The position numbers were made by a program, and so were the translations under genes. A stretch of DNA of 64,000 nucleotides from Vibrio pomeroyi (GTDB lineage Bacteria > Pseudomonadota > Gammaproteobacteria > Enterobacterales > Vibrionaceae). Below, piece after piece: positions 50,392 through 59,152 of the stretch. Every line of letters starts with the position of its first letter. Within the stretch, counting starts at the first letter, position 1. The stretch lies in the NCBI RefSeq assembly GCF_024347595.1, contig NZ_AP025506.1, forward strand, positions 620,001-684,000, read 5' to 3'. Below the pieces are notes generated by a model. The model worked only from the letters and a program-made list of their open reading frames with translations, ran no database searches and was not told the DNA's origin.

Positions 50392-51942
50392 ATGGAACAG
50401 ACAGATATCACGTCACTCATCCCCATTGTGATTACTTTGGTGTTGTCGTTGGCGACAAGGAATGTGGTGATAGGCCTTTTTGCTGGCGTGCTAAGTGGCG
50501 TTGCGATGCTGACTGGCATGTTCAGCGCACTCAATCCGCTTGATACGTTTGGTACCATGGTTAAAGGTTACCTAGTCCCTCAGCTTACTGATAACTATAA
50601 CGCTGGCGTGATTATGCTGTTGGTGTTCATCGGTGGCTTTGTCGCTCTGATGGAAAAGTCGGGTGGTGGTGTTGCGTTTGCTAAGCGTGTGACCGAGTGG
50701 GTCAGTAACAAGTGCCAAGCTCAACTGTCTGCTTGGTTTGGGGGAATCGTTATATTTTTCTCTGACTTAGGCACCCCTTTAATCGTTGGCCCTGTTTTTC
50801 GTCCCCTTTTCGATAAACTGAAACTTTCAAGACAGAAGCTAGCATTCATTATTGATTCAACCTCATCGCCAGTTGCGATCCTGATTCCTTTCATTGGATG
50901 GGGCGTTTACATCATGAGCCTGATTCAAAAAGAGTTCACGGCTTTGAATGTCAACATGTCTGACTGGGATGCCTTCATCGGTGCGATTCCTTTTCAGTTC
51001 TACGCATTCCTAGCGATTTTCATCGTTCCATTGGTTTCATTTAAAGGCTTAGATTTCGGCCCGATGGCAAAAGCCGAGCGTGATTGCCAAGTGGGAATCA
51101 ACTCTGGCGTGAATAGCGAATCACTTAATCCTTTCTCGCATAAAAATGCAAAGGCCTCTTTTGTTTGGGCACCATTGTTAGTGATGCTGGTGGTATTGTG
51201 TGCCATGTTAGTTCCACAAGGCTTCCCATTCCAAAAGGTTGCAGGTTCTTCATTCAGAGCAGCATTATCTTCGGCTTACTTCTTTGCTGCGATTACCTTG
51301 ATCTCGCTGATGGCTTACTACGGCGTTAGAAAACTTTCGGATGGTGTTGCTGTATACCTAAAGGGCATGGGGAACATGATGCCCGTCGCGATTATCTTGG
51401 TACTGGCTTGGGCATTAAGCACTATTGGTAAAGAGTTAGGTGCAGCCGCTTATATTGCGGAGCAAGCGCAGAGCGGGTTCCCTTACTGGTTAGTGCCTGC
51501 GGTAGCCTTTTTACTGTCGGCTATCATCTCATTCGCTACTGGCTCTTCATGGGGAACCTTCGCGATAATGATGCCATTGGTTATCCCAACGGCGATTGCA
51601 ATTGATGCACCACTGCTGGTTGCGATTGGTGCGGTGCTATCTGGCGGCTTGTTTGGTGATCACTGCTCACCGATCTCTGAAACTACCATTCTCTCTTCAA
51701 CAGGGGCAGGTTGTGATCAGTTTGAGCACTTTAAGACACAACTGCCTTATGCATTGATGAACGGCTCTATTGCTCTAGTGAGCTTTGTTGTTGCAGGCTT
51801 TACTGGTAGTTCGCTAGTTGTGCTAGGTGCACTTGTCGCTCAGTTGGTTGTTGTGACACTGCTAGCCAAGCGTGATGCGAGTAAAAACGCTTCTTCAGAA
51901 GTTCAATCTCAAGTCTCTGAATCTAACACTCAACAAGCGTAA
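50392..51942 (+). CDS. NhaC-family Na+/H+ antiporter-like membrane protein
   Basis: 516 residues with about 11-12 hydrophobic helices. The ATG is preceded by an A+T-rich leader with AAGGTG. Conserved family segments are FSDLGTPLIVGPVFRPL, DSTSSPVAILIPFIGWGVY, FATGSSWGTFAIMMPL and GGLFGDHCSPISETTILSS, the last two typical of the NhaC and related antiporter group. The exchanged substrate (Na+/H+ or an organic acid) cannot be read from sequence. Not in an operon. Confidence 0.8.
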   Translation: MEQTDITSLIPIVITLVLSLATRNVVIGLFAGVLSGVAMLTGMFSALNPLDTFGTMVKGYLVPQLTDNYNAGVIMLLVFIGGFVALMEKSGGGVAFAKRVTEWVSNKCQAQLSAWFGGIVIFFSDLGTPLIVGPVFRPLFDKLKLSRQKLAFIIDSTSSPVAILIPFIGWGVYIMSLIQKEFTALNVNMSDWDAFIGAIPFQFYAFLAIFIVPLVSFKGLDFGPMAKAERDCQVGINSGVNSESLNPFSHKNAKASFVWAPLLVMLVVLCAMLVPQGFPFQKVAGSSFRAALSSAYFFAAITLISLMAYYGVRKLSDGVAVYLKGMGNMMPVAIILVLAWALSTIGKELGAAAYIAEQAQSGFPYWLVPAVAFLLSAIISFATGSSWGTFAIMMPLVIPTAIAIDAPLLVAIGAVLSGGLFGDHCSPISETTILSSTGAGCDQFEHFKTQLPYALMNGSIALVSFVVAGFTGSSLVVLGALVAQLVVVTLLAKRDASKNASSEVQSQVSESNTQQA

Positions 51943-51971
51943 TTTTAGATGCAAATGAGGAATGAGAAATT

Positions 51972-52005
51972 AGATACGGGATGCGAGTAATCGAGTAACG
52001 AAAAG
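51972..52005. repeat. Flanking direct repeat, first copy
   Basis: AGATACGGGATGCGAGTAA followed by a CGAGTAA repeat; found again at 52176-52208 with few changes and, in inverted and degenerate form, near 52565-52592. It separates the palindromic elements of array 2. Confidence 0.8.
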
Positions 52006-52053
52006 CTCGCTCTCTTGTTCTTCATCTCACTTACTCGCACCTAAGCAAGCCTC

Positions 52054-52164
52054 CGTCATTCCCTACAGTGAGGAACGAACGTGATAGGGAATCTCTTGAG
52101 TGTTCTCGGTGTTTATACCGAAGAGGAGATTCCAGATACCTCGTTCCTCGATTCTGGAATGACG
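52054..52164. repeat. Palindromic repeat element, array 2 copy 1
   Basis: 111-bp element with terminal CGTCATTCC/GGAATGACG. The A module pairs ATTCCCTA with TAGGGAAT and differs from array 1; the B module (ATTCCAGATACCTCGTTCC...TTCTGGAAT) is the same as in array 1. Confidence 0.9.
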
Positions 52165-52175
52165 ATTCGATGAAT

Positions 52176-52208
52176 AGATACGGGATGCGAGTAAACGAGT
52201 AAAGAAAA
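52176..52208. repeat. Flanking direct repeat, second copy
   Basis: Repeats AGATACGGGATGCGAGTAA with a following ACGAGTAA, as at 51972-52005. Confidence 0.8.
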
Positions 52209-52297
52209 GATCGCCCTATTATTACTTGAGTTTGCTATTTAGTTTCTCGCTTACTCAATCTGAACGCGCTGTTCTCATACCGCATCTACTAAACCTC

Positions 52298-52410
52298 CGT
52301 CATTCCCTACAGTGAGGAACGAACGTGATAGGGAATCTCTTTAGTGCTCCAAACGTGCTTATATCGAAGAGGAGATTCCAGATACCTCGTTCCTCTATTC
52401 TGGAATGATG
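52298..52410. repeat. Palindromic repeat element, array 2 copy 2
   Basis: 113 bp, nearly the same as copy 1; the right terminal repeat has one change (GGAATGATG). Confidence 0.9.
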
Positions 52411-52479
52411 CTCGAGAGACTAGAGACGAGATGTAAGCAAACGAACAATGAAATGCATGCCTTCTATTTCTCTTTAATT

Positions 52480-52509
52480 CATACCTCGTTCCTCGGTTCT
52501 GGAATGACG
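52480..52509. repeat. Half repeat element, array 2 copy 3 (B module remnant)
   Basis: ATACCTCGTTCCTCGGTTCT-GGAATGACG is the right half of a B module without its left arm. An A-module remnant CGATAGGGAATCTG is at 52604-52617. Confidence 0.8.
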
Positions 52510-52617
52510 CTTCAATCGAGACCTGTTCCTCTTATCCCGCTTACTCGAATCTACAGACTCTTTTCTCATCTCGTATCTCGTTACTCGCATCTCTTTTATA
52601 GCGCGATAGGGAATCTG

Positions 52618-52796
52618 CTCATTGATAGTTTCTGTGAATCAATACAGCTTGTTATGAAACTAATTTTCCATGTGATCATTTCAACAACCTTAGTTTTCGA
52701 TAACTGGATTATCCCAAAAGCAATTTATCAATTAAAATTTTCTTACAAATTTTATCGATTTTTTTTAATCAACCACTTTAATAAGGTAAATTCGCA
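52618..52796 (+). promoter_or_regulatory. satP upstream region
   Basis: AT-rich region between the repeats and the SatP-like gene. TGTGATCATTTCAACA (52671-52686) has one good CRP half-site and a poor second half; weak support for CRP control. No ORF here is convincing. Confidence 0.25.
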
Positions 52797-53390
52797 ATGT
52801 CGACCAAACTAGCTAACCCAGCGCCACTAGGCTTAATGGGTTTCGGTATGACCACTATTCTTCTTAATATCCACAACGCAGGTTTCTTCCCTATGGATTC
52901 AATGATCCTTGCGATGGGTATTTTTTACGGTGGTTTGAGCCAAGTTATCGTGGGCACTATGTGTTTCAAACGTGGTGACACGTTCGGTACAACTGCGTTT
53001 ACTTCTTACGGCCTGTTCTGGTTGTCTTTGGTTGGTTTGATTGTAATGCCTTACATGGGCCTACCGGCAAGTCCTGCTGCATTCATGGGTTGGTACCTAC
53101 TACTATGGGGCATCTTCACAGGCTTCATGTTCATCGGCTCTCTATGCTACCCAGTAGCGAAGCAAGTAGTATTCGGTTCACTAACTATCTTGTTCTTCCT
53201 ACTTGCAGCTCATAACTTCACAGGCAGCTCAGTGATCGGCACTATCGCTGGTTTTGAAGGCATCTTCTGTGGCGCTTCTGCTATTTACTTTGCAATGGCA
53301 CAAGTGATCAACAACGAATACGGTCGCACAGTACTGCCAGTTGGTGAGAAGAAAGCGCCTCAAATGGCAACACAAGAAATCGCTGCTTAA
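52797..53390 (+). CDS. satP: GPR1/FUN34/YaaH-family acetate/succinate channel (SatP-like)
   Basis: 197 residues, six transmembrane helices. The family signature [14 protein letters not shown] lies at the N-terminus (about residues 7-20), with the central NIHNAGF and a GxxxG-rich pore helix. SatP moves acetate and succinate with protons. ATG 52797 follows AATAAGGTAAA. Terminated by a perfect palindrome shared with the AGCS gene. Confidence 0.9.
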   Translation: MSTKLANPAPLGLMGFGMTTILLNIHNAGFFPMDSMILAMGIFYGGLSQVIVGTMCFKRGDTFGTTAFTSYGLFWLSLVGLIVMPYMGLPASPAAFMGWYLLLWGIFTGFMFIGSLCYPVAKQVVFGSLTILFFLLAAHNFTGSSVIGTIAGFEGIFCGASAIYFAMAQVINNEYGRTVLPVGEKKAPQMATQEIAA

Positions 53391-53412
53391 TCTCGAGCTT
53401 CTTAGAAATATA

Positions 53413-53442
53413 AAAAAGGGTTAGCCATGGCTAACCCTTTTT
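53413..53442. terminator. Perfectly symmetrical bidirectional terminator
   Basis: AAAAAGGGTTAGCC and GGCTAACCCTTTTT form an uninterrupted 30-bp palindrome centred on CATG between the convergent satP and AGCS genes. Confidence 0.92.
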
Positions 53443-53514
53443 GCATCTTGCTTCAAAGAAAAACAGTATCTAAAACATCGTTATCATTTAAAGCGATATC
53501 ATTTTTTGAACGTC

Positions 53515-55062
53515 TTACGCTGAAGGCTGCTCTACAGGCTTGCTGTCTGCCGCTTCGGCTTCTGGCGATTTACCCGTTTTGCGCTTGTACTTCTCTTCCC
53601 AGTAAGTAGCGCCTTTAATGCCTAGTTTTACAGGGTTGAACGTGTACTCAGTTACGCCTTGCTTCTGTTGCTCTTCGTAATCAGCCAGTGCTTTAAGCGC
53701 AGGCTTAGACATGAAGAAGATAATCAGAATACCTACGATGTTTAACCATGCCATCAAGCCAACACCAACATCACCCATTGCCCATGCAAGGTTCGCTGTT
53801 TTAACTGTGCCATAGAAAACTGCAGTGATAAGAACAAGCTTAAGTACGAACATCATGCCAGGGATCTTGATGGTACGACGTAGGTAAGCAATATTCGTTT
53901 CTGCGATGTAGTAGTAAGCAAGAATCGTTGTAAATGCGAAGAAGAACAGAGCAAATGCGATGAATGGCTTACCAATGCCTGGTAGTGCACTTTCAATAGC
54001 GAGCTGTGTAAATACAGGACCATTTGCACCGATGTTTGCTGCTAGGTTCTGAACAAGGAATACACCTTCAGCGCCGCCGTGAACGTTGTAAGCACCGGTG
54101 ATGATGATCATGAACGCTGTAGCAGAACATACTAGAAGTGTATCGATGTAGATAGAGAACGCTTGTACCAAACCTTGCTGAGCTGGGTGATCAACACTTG
54201 CAGCCGCTGCCGCGTGAGGACCAGTACCTTGACCCGCTTCGTTTGAGTAAACACCACGCTTAACACCCCAACCAATTGCAGCACCGAAGCCTGCCATAGG
54301 TGTGAATGCATCACCAACAATCATTGCGAAAACAGTTGGCACTTGGCTGATGTTTAGCAGAATGATAACGAACGCGATGATGATGTAAGCCAATGCCATG
54401 AAAGGAACAACGATCTGTGTGAAGTTCGCAATACGTTTAACACCACCAAAGATGATGAAAGCAAGGATGATAGCGACAACAGTACCAGTGAAAATTTTAG
54501 CAAAACTGAATGTACCAACAGCTGTTTCGATCATATCACCTGAACCAAATGCAGCTTCTACAGCGTTACCGATACTGTTTGACTGAACACCTGGAAGTAA
54601 AATACCACAAGCAAAAATAGTCGCGATTGCGAAGATCCATGCGTACCATTTCTGACCCATCGCTTTTTCGATGTAGTAAGCCGGGCCACCACGGAACTGG
54701 CCTTCGTCTTCTTCTTTGTAGATTTGCGCTAGCGTTGATTCTGCATAAGCAGTCGCTGCACCAAAGAAGGCTACAACCCACATCCAGAATACTGCACCTG
54801 GGCCACCGAAACCGATAGCGGCAGCAACACCTGCAATGTTACCTGTACCTACACGGCCAGATAGCGAAACGGCTAGAGCTTGGAAAGACGAGATGCCTTT
54901 TGATGAGCTTTTACCCGAAAGTAACAAGCGCCACATTTCAAAGAAGTGACGGATTTGTACAAATCGAGTCATGACGGAGTAGAACAAACCTGCACCTAAA
55001 CATAGGTAGATAAGCACTGGACTCCAGATAATTCCATTCAAAAAATCAACGAATGACTGCAT
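53515..55062 (-). CDS. AGCS-family sodium:alanine/glycine symporter
   Basis: 515 residues from ATG 55062 (MQSFVDFLNGIIWSP), with AGGGAAAA upstream; an earlier in-frame start at 55110 adds 16 unsupported residues. About 10-11 helices. Family motifs are FQALAVSLSGRVGTGNIAGVA and the GVYSNEAGQGTGPHAAAAA segment. Imports small neutral amino acids with sodium. Symbol would be agcS or alsT; the substrate is inferred. Confidence 0.93.
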   Translation of the reverse strand: MQSFVDFLNGIIWSPVLIYLCLGAGLFYSVMTRFVQIRHFFEMWRLLLSGKSSSKGISSFQALAVSLSGRVGTGNIAGVAAAIGFGGPGAVFWMWVVAFFGAATAYAESTLAQIYKEEDEGQFRGGPAYYIEKAMGQKWYAWIFAIATIFACGILLPGVQSNSIGNAVEAAFGSGDMIETAVGTFSFAKIFTGTVVAIILAFIIFGGVKRIANFTQIVVPFMALAYIIIAFVIILLNISQVPTVFAMIVGDAFTPMAGFGAAIGWGVKRGVYSNEAGQGTGPHAAAAASVDHPAQQGLVQAFSIYIDTLLVCSATAFMIIITGAYNVHGGAEGVFLVQNLAANIGANGPVFTQLAIESALPGIGKPFIAFALFFFAFTTILAYYYIAETNIAYLRRTIKIPGMMFVLKLVLITAVFYGTVKTANLAWAMGDVGVGLMAWLNIVGILIIFFMSKPALKALADYEEQQKQGVTEYTFNPVKLGIKGATYWEEKYKRKTGKSPEAEAADSKPVEQPSA

Positions 55063-55521
55063 GAGTATTTTCCCTGTTAGTTTTACTTGTGATTGTTTTT
55101 CGAACAACACAATACTTCACTTGTAACCTGAGTGTTAAATTATTTAACTACGCATTGGGATTACTGTGACATAAAGCATGTTACAGGGGCTAATTGTTAA
55201 CGCTTAGTGCTATCTCGGAAATCGTTTCATTTAAACGCAAGTGCAACTAGTTGCTTTGTTTTGGTTTTTTTCAAAGTGAATAAATAGTGATTAATACAAA
55301 CAAGTAACTTTCGCGGTCGGTAACTAAGAAAGGGTGGCGATAAAATAGACGAATCGACCATTTAGCATGAACGGCTGTTAGAGTGCATTTGTTACGGGGA
55401 AGTTGGAATATATCACTTGCTCAGAATAGTTAGGCAGTTTTAGAGCGCTATCATTTTTTGAGGGGATAAAATGATAGTTTTTATCTTTACGGTAGGAAAA
55501 GTGCCTAATTAGACACTTGTT
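55063..55521 (-). promoter_or_regulatory. Intergenic region upstream of the AGCS gene
   Basis: 459 bp without a gene. It must hold the AGCS promoter. I looked for a glycine riboswitch, known upstream of some Vibrio AGCS genes, and did not see its conserved core. A 10-bp hairpin CTATCATTTT/AAAATGATAG (55448-55477) followed by TTTTTATC on the + strand is the only clear structure. Confidence 0.35.
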
Positions 55522-56862
55522 TCAAACGACCTTGAATCCTTGTTTTCGCAACTCTTGAGCGAATTCATACTGAGTATTTGATTCGCCATGTATCAAATGC
55601 AACTCTTTTGGCTTAACAGGAATGCCAGTAATGAATCGATTGAGATCCTCTTTATCGGCGTGAGCCGAGTAGCCAGACATGCCATGAATTTGAGCATTCA
55701 CTTCCACTTGTTTGTTGTCGATTGAAACCTGCATTTCACCCTGTTGAAGCTCTCGTCCTAGGGTGCCGTGTGCTTGGTATCCTGCCAGAATCACATCGGT
55801 TCGTTTATCTGGAAGTAAGGCGGATAAGTAGTTCATGATCCTGCCACCCTGACACATTCCTGATGCCGCGACCACAATCGCTGGTTCACCTGTCGACTTG
55901 AGGCGATTAACGATTTTCTTATGCATTCTATGCCCATCAACAGTAATACACTGATCAAAAGCAAGTGGGTGACGTTTCAGTTCTAGGCGTTGTTTTGCTT
56001 CTTGTCCCCAGAGTTCTTTAAAACGTCGATAGGAACGTGTCACTTTCTCTGCCATCGGAGAATCGAGGATGATAGGAATATCGGCTCTGAGTTGATGCTC
56101 AAAGATCAGGTGTTCGATATCAAATAACAGCTCTTGTGTTCGACCGATACTGAACGCCGGAATTAGGATGACACCGCCATCGAGTAGTGAACGATCAATG
56201 ATCGCTTTAAGACGCTCTGCTCGTGTTGCAATATCATCATGTGTACTTGTGCCATAAGTGGATTCGATAAACAGATAGTCGGCTTGTTGTGGCGGCATAG
56301 GGTCAGGAAGTAAGGGTGTGTTGCTGGGCCCTAAGTCCCCAGAAAACACCACCACTTCTTGATTAGGTAACTTTATCTCGATATAGGCAGAACCTAAGAT
56401 ATGTCCAGCAGGTTGAAAACGAGCATACAGAGTATTTGGCCTATTATGATCCTTTCCGTTGTTTTGCTGTTTAGAGGTGATAGGAAACCAATTTCCATAA
56501 GGCTTGGGCGCTATTAGCGAATGAATCTTTTTAAGGATGAGTTTGGATTGTTTATGACTGAGCCCTTGCAGCTTTAGTCCGTCTTCAATCATTAAAGGGG
56601 CAAGTTCAGCCGTCGCTTGAGTACAATAAATCGGTTGGTTAAAGCCACTGGCGAGCAACCAAGGCAGTCGCCCGATATGGTCAATGTGAGTATGAGTTAG
56701 CAGTAGAGCATTGAGGTGGGATGTTTCAAAATCGATATCAAGAGGGCGAGCGTCCGAACCTTGAAAGAGGCCACAATCGATGAGCACCGATTGGCCTGAA
56801 TCTCTTAACTCGTGACAAGATCCTGTGACCGTATGTTTACCGCCATGGTGAATTACTTCCAT
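55522..56862 (-). CDS. Beta-CASP metallo-beta-lactamase RNA-processing nuclease-like protein
   Basis: 446 residues. N-terminal MBL fold with THTHIDHIGRLPWL (HxHxDH), the GHILGSA histidine and the FSGDLG aspartate. The beta-CASP insertion contains FIESTYGT and IPAFSIGRTQELL, and the C-terminal part contains GMCQGGRIMNYL and SGYSAHADKEDL. This is the architecture of the Ysh1/CPSF73-like group of RNases. The substrate is unknown for the bacterial proteins. Transcribed singly. Confidence 0.88.
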   Translation of the reverse strand: MEVIHHGGKHTVTGSCHELRDSGQSVLIDCGLFQGSDARPLDIDFETSHLNALLLTHTHIDHIGRLPWLLASGFNQPIYCTQATAELAPLMIEDGLKLQGLSHKQSKLILKKIHSLIAPKPYGNWFPITSKQQNNGKDHNRPNTLYARFQPAGHILGSAYIEIKLPNQEVVVFSGDLGPSNTPLLPDPMPPQQADYLFIESTYGTSTHDDIATRAERLKAIIDRSLLDGGVILIPAFSIGRTQELLFDIEHLIFEHQLRADIPIILDSPMAEKVTRSYRRFKELWGQEAKQRLELKRHPLAFDQCITVDGHRMHKKIVNRLKSTGEPAIVVAASGMCQGGRIMNYLSALLPDKRTDVILAGYQAHGTLGRELQQGEMQVSIDNKQVEVNAQIHGMSGYSAHADKEDLNRFITGIPVKPKELHLIHGESNTQYEFAQELRKQGFKVV

Positions 56863-57004
56863 CGTTTACTCCCATTGCTCTATGCCGTTTCCCGCGTTTT
56901 ATTTTGCGGATAAGTGTCAGCAAGTAAAACAAGAACAATGAGAGTTGCGATCGTTGAGTATCTTTTTAAGTAACTGAGCGATGACTCAGTGTGTTCGTTG
57001 CGAG

Positions 57005-57772
57005 TTAGTTAGTAGAAGAACGGTCTGAATCAAGCTCTGGGTTTTGTTGTGATTCCAATCTAGCGACTTCGGCATCAAGCTCTGCAATCTTCTCAGCCAT
57101 TAGCGCATGGCAGTGATTGGCCAGCTCTCTAGCGTCACTCAGTTTGTATCCAGACACATCAATAGGTTCAAGCATCTCGGTAATCACAATACCGTTGTTT
57201 AATCGGTTAAAGTCGATTTTGTTGTGAGTGGTGCTCGTGCACATAGGGGTGATAGGCACACCCGCCTCAATTGCCATTCGGAAAGCGCCCGTTTTGAAAG
57301 GCAATAGCCCGCGGCCTTTACTACGAGTTCCTTCAGGGTAAACCCACACAGACAGATCTCGTTGATGAATCGCTTCCGCCACTTGCTTAATGGTATCGCG
57401 CGCTTTGGATTTATCTTCACGGTTAATCATGATGTTACCGGTGATCCAATACAGCAGCCCAAAAAACGGCACCACTAACAAATCGCGCTTTCCTAAAGAA
57501 ACGGTGCGTGGTCTTAGCATTCCAGGGTCGGTGACAAAATCCAATATGCTTTGGTGGTTAGAGATATACACGCTTTTTTCTGGTGTTGGCGCATTCTCTA
57601 GGCCGCGCTGAACCAGTTTTACACCAACTATCTTTTGTAGTTGATTGAACCAACGGCAGAAAACGTACACATGCTTAGGGTTCTTGGGGCTAAACAAGCA
57701 GTAAACAAAAGCACATAGAGTGGTGAAAATAATAAACACCGTAGCCAAGATAATACGAAGAACAGCAAGCAC
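57005..57772 (-). CDS. plsC: 1-acyl-sn-glycerol-3-phosphate acyltransferase
   Basis: 255 residues. An N-terminal hydrophobic helix (about 5-28) anchors it in the inner membrane. The acyltransferase motif I NHQSILD (HX4D, about residue 73), motif II GNIMINREDK and motif III VYPEGTRSKGRGLLPFKTGAF are intact. Acylates lysophosphatidate to phosphatidate. Genomes often have several PlsC-like proteins, so this may be a paralogue. Confidence 0.85.
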   Translation of the reverse strand: MLAVLRIILATVFIIFTTLCAFVYCLFSPKNPKHVYVFCRWFNQLQKIVGVKLVQRGLENAPTPEKSVYISNHQSILDFVTDPGMLRPRTVSLGKRDLLVVPFFGLLYWITGNIMINREDKSKARDTIKQVAEAIHQRDLSVWVYPEGTRSKGRGLLPFKTGAFRMAIEAGVPITPMCTSTTHNKIDFNRLNNGIVITEMLEPIDVSGYKLSDARELANHCHALMAEKIAELDAEVARLESQQNPELDSDRSSTN

Positions 57773-57963
57773 AACTCACTCCTTATTCACTGCAAGGGTG
57801 CAGCAATTAAATAGTTTTAGGTAGTTGAAGTTTTCACTCTATTTAACCGAATTGCAACAATTAACTGTGCTAGAAGCCTTTTTTTAGATCTTTATATAAA
57901 ACAATGACTAACAATAGGTATTAGACGCGCATATCGAGCTTACACGTGTTCACCAGTAATGGT

Positions 57964-58908
57964 TCATGATAACCAAAATTGTTTATTTGGGTCGGATTGT
58001 TCTACCCACTCAGGATCTTGGCGAGCTTCTAAATAGAGTTGAAGACCGTTATAAGACATGAAAGCCGCAGGGCCACCAAGGTGTTCAAAATAGTCAAAAT
58101 AGTCATCTTCAAGTGCACATAGGTGAGCTAAATCTTCCACCTTGTTTGCGATTGCCCATTGAATCGCAAACACTGGAGCTGTTGAACCTGCAACTGACAC
58201 TTCTTCGATATTTGGGCTAAACATCGCGTTAGCCTGTTCCTGTAGAATCTCTTGTTGCTCAAATTCTTGCAGTAGCACCTCGTCGATGATCGCCAAGCGC
58301 TTTATATTTGAGACATTCTTATTCAGCTTCGCAATTCTCAGTGCGTAGCTAAACCTTTCTGATGACACAATATTGACCAGTTCCGACAGCAGTTCTTTGT
58401 CTACCCCAGCAGCCTTGGTGAAATAGTCGATACAAGAGTGGATTGAAGCATAACGAGTGCCTTCAAATTCAAAGCCACTGGTTTCGTCGTAGGCCTCAAT
58501 GGCGGTGTTATCAACCGACAAAGGCCAGCCTTGATACTCGACTCGCTGCTTGGCGATTTGATACATCTTCCAAGCGCTGCGCCCAAAGCCGCCAAGTGTC
58601 GAGCCTGTAAACTCGCTGTCTATCAGCTCTTGCTCAGTCCAGTTCTCACCAATGCCTAAGTGCTTGGCATACTTATCAATGAGCGCATGCTTTATCTGGT
58701 CGCGCACCGTCCATATAGATGTCAGGTCTTTCGCATATTTCACACTCGCGCATTCTTTACACGCTGGCAGTGCTATCGGCGCATGACCAACCTTGGCAAA
58801 AAACTGAGCAGTTTTAGGAAACTCAACCGTGTGATTAGAAGGCTCACCACAAAACCAACAGGTGTGGCGCAGGTTGAATGGGATGTCTATGTATGAGTAT
58901 TGGGTCAT
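57964..58908 (-). CDS. Hypothetical protein with an N-terminal CxxC/CxxC zinc motif
   Basis: 314 residues of unknown function. The N-terminus holds C17-x2-C20 (CWFCGEP) and C50-x2-C53 (CKEC) with a histidine at 42 between them, a treble-clef-like zinc site of the sort seen in HNH nucleases, but no HNH catalytic motif follows. The remainder looks helical (for example EVLLQEFEQQEILQEQANAMF). It is divergent from the methyltransferase-HNH gene, with 244 bp between, so shared control is possible. Codon usage resembles its neighbours. Confidence 0.6.
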   Translation of the reverse strand: MTQYSYIDIPFNLRHTCWFCGEPSNHTVEFPKTAQFFAKVGHAPIALPACKECASVKYAKDLTSIWTVRDQIKHALIDKYAKHLGIGENWTEQELIDSEFTGSTLGGFGRSAWKMYQIAKQRVEYQGWPLSVDNTAIEAYDETSGFEFEGTRYASIHSCIDYFTKAAGVDKELLSELVNIVSSERFSYALRIAKLNKNVSNIKRLAIIDEVLLQEFEQQEILQEQANAMFSPNIEEVSVAGSTAPVFAIQWAIANKVEDLAHLCALEDDYFDYFEHLGGPAAFMSYNGLQLYLEARQDPEWVEQSDPNKQFWLS

Positions 58909-59152
58909 TGAACTTCTATCGGCTAGGGATTGAGGTTAGGGGTATTGTTGTAAAAGTAATTATCTCTGTTCGAGTGTCACCTTGCACCTGGTTTATTTCA
59001 CTTTTCTTTGGACTAGCTCGATAGGGATATGTTGATATAAAACAGCCACTAATGATGAATGTTGACGGATGTTGCTGAACCTACATGTGCCGCTAGTAAT
59101 CCTATTAGGCCACCATTACTATGGGAGTAGTCTCCTTACTCCAATAGCGCAT

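Noticed and set aside
52405..52812. 135-codon open frame upstream of satP
   Set aside because: It runs through the palindromic repeats, overlaps the satP start and has no recognisable protein pattern or ribosome site.
55063..55521. Glycine riboswitch upstream of the AGCS symporter
   Set aside because: The conserved core of the glycine aptamer was not found on the relevant strand.
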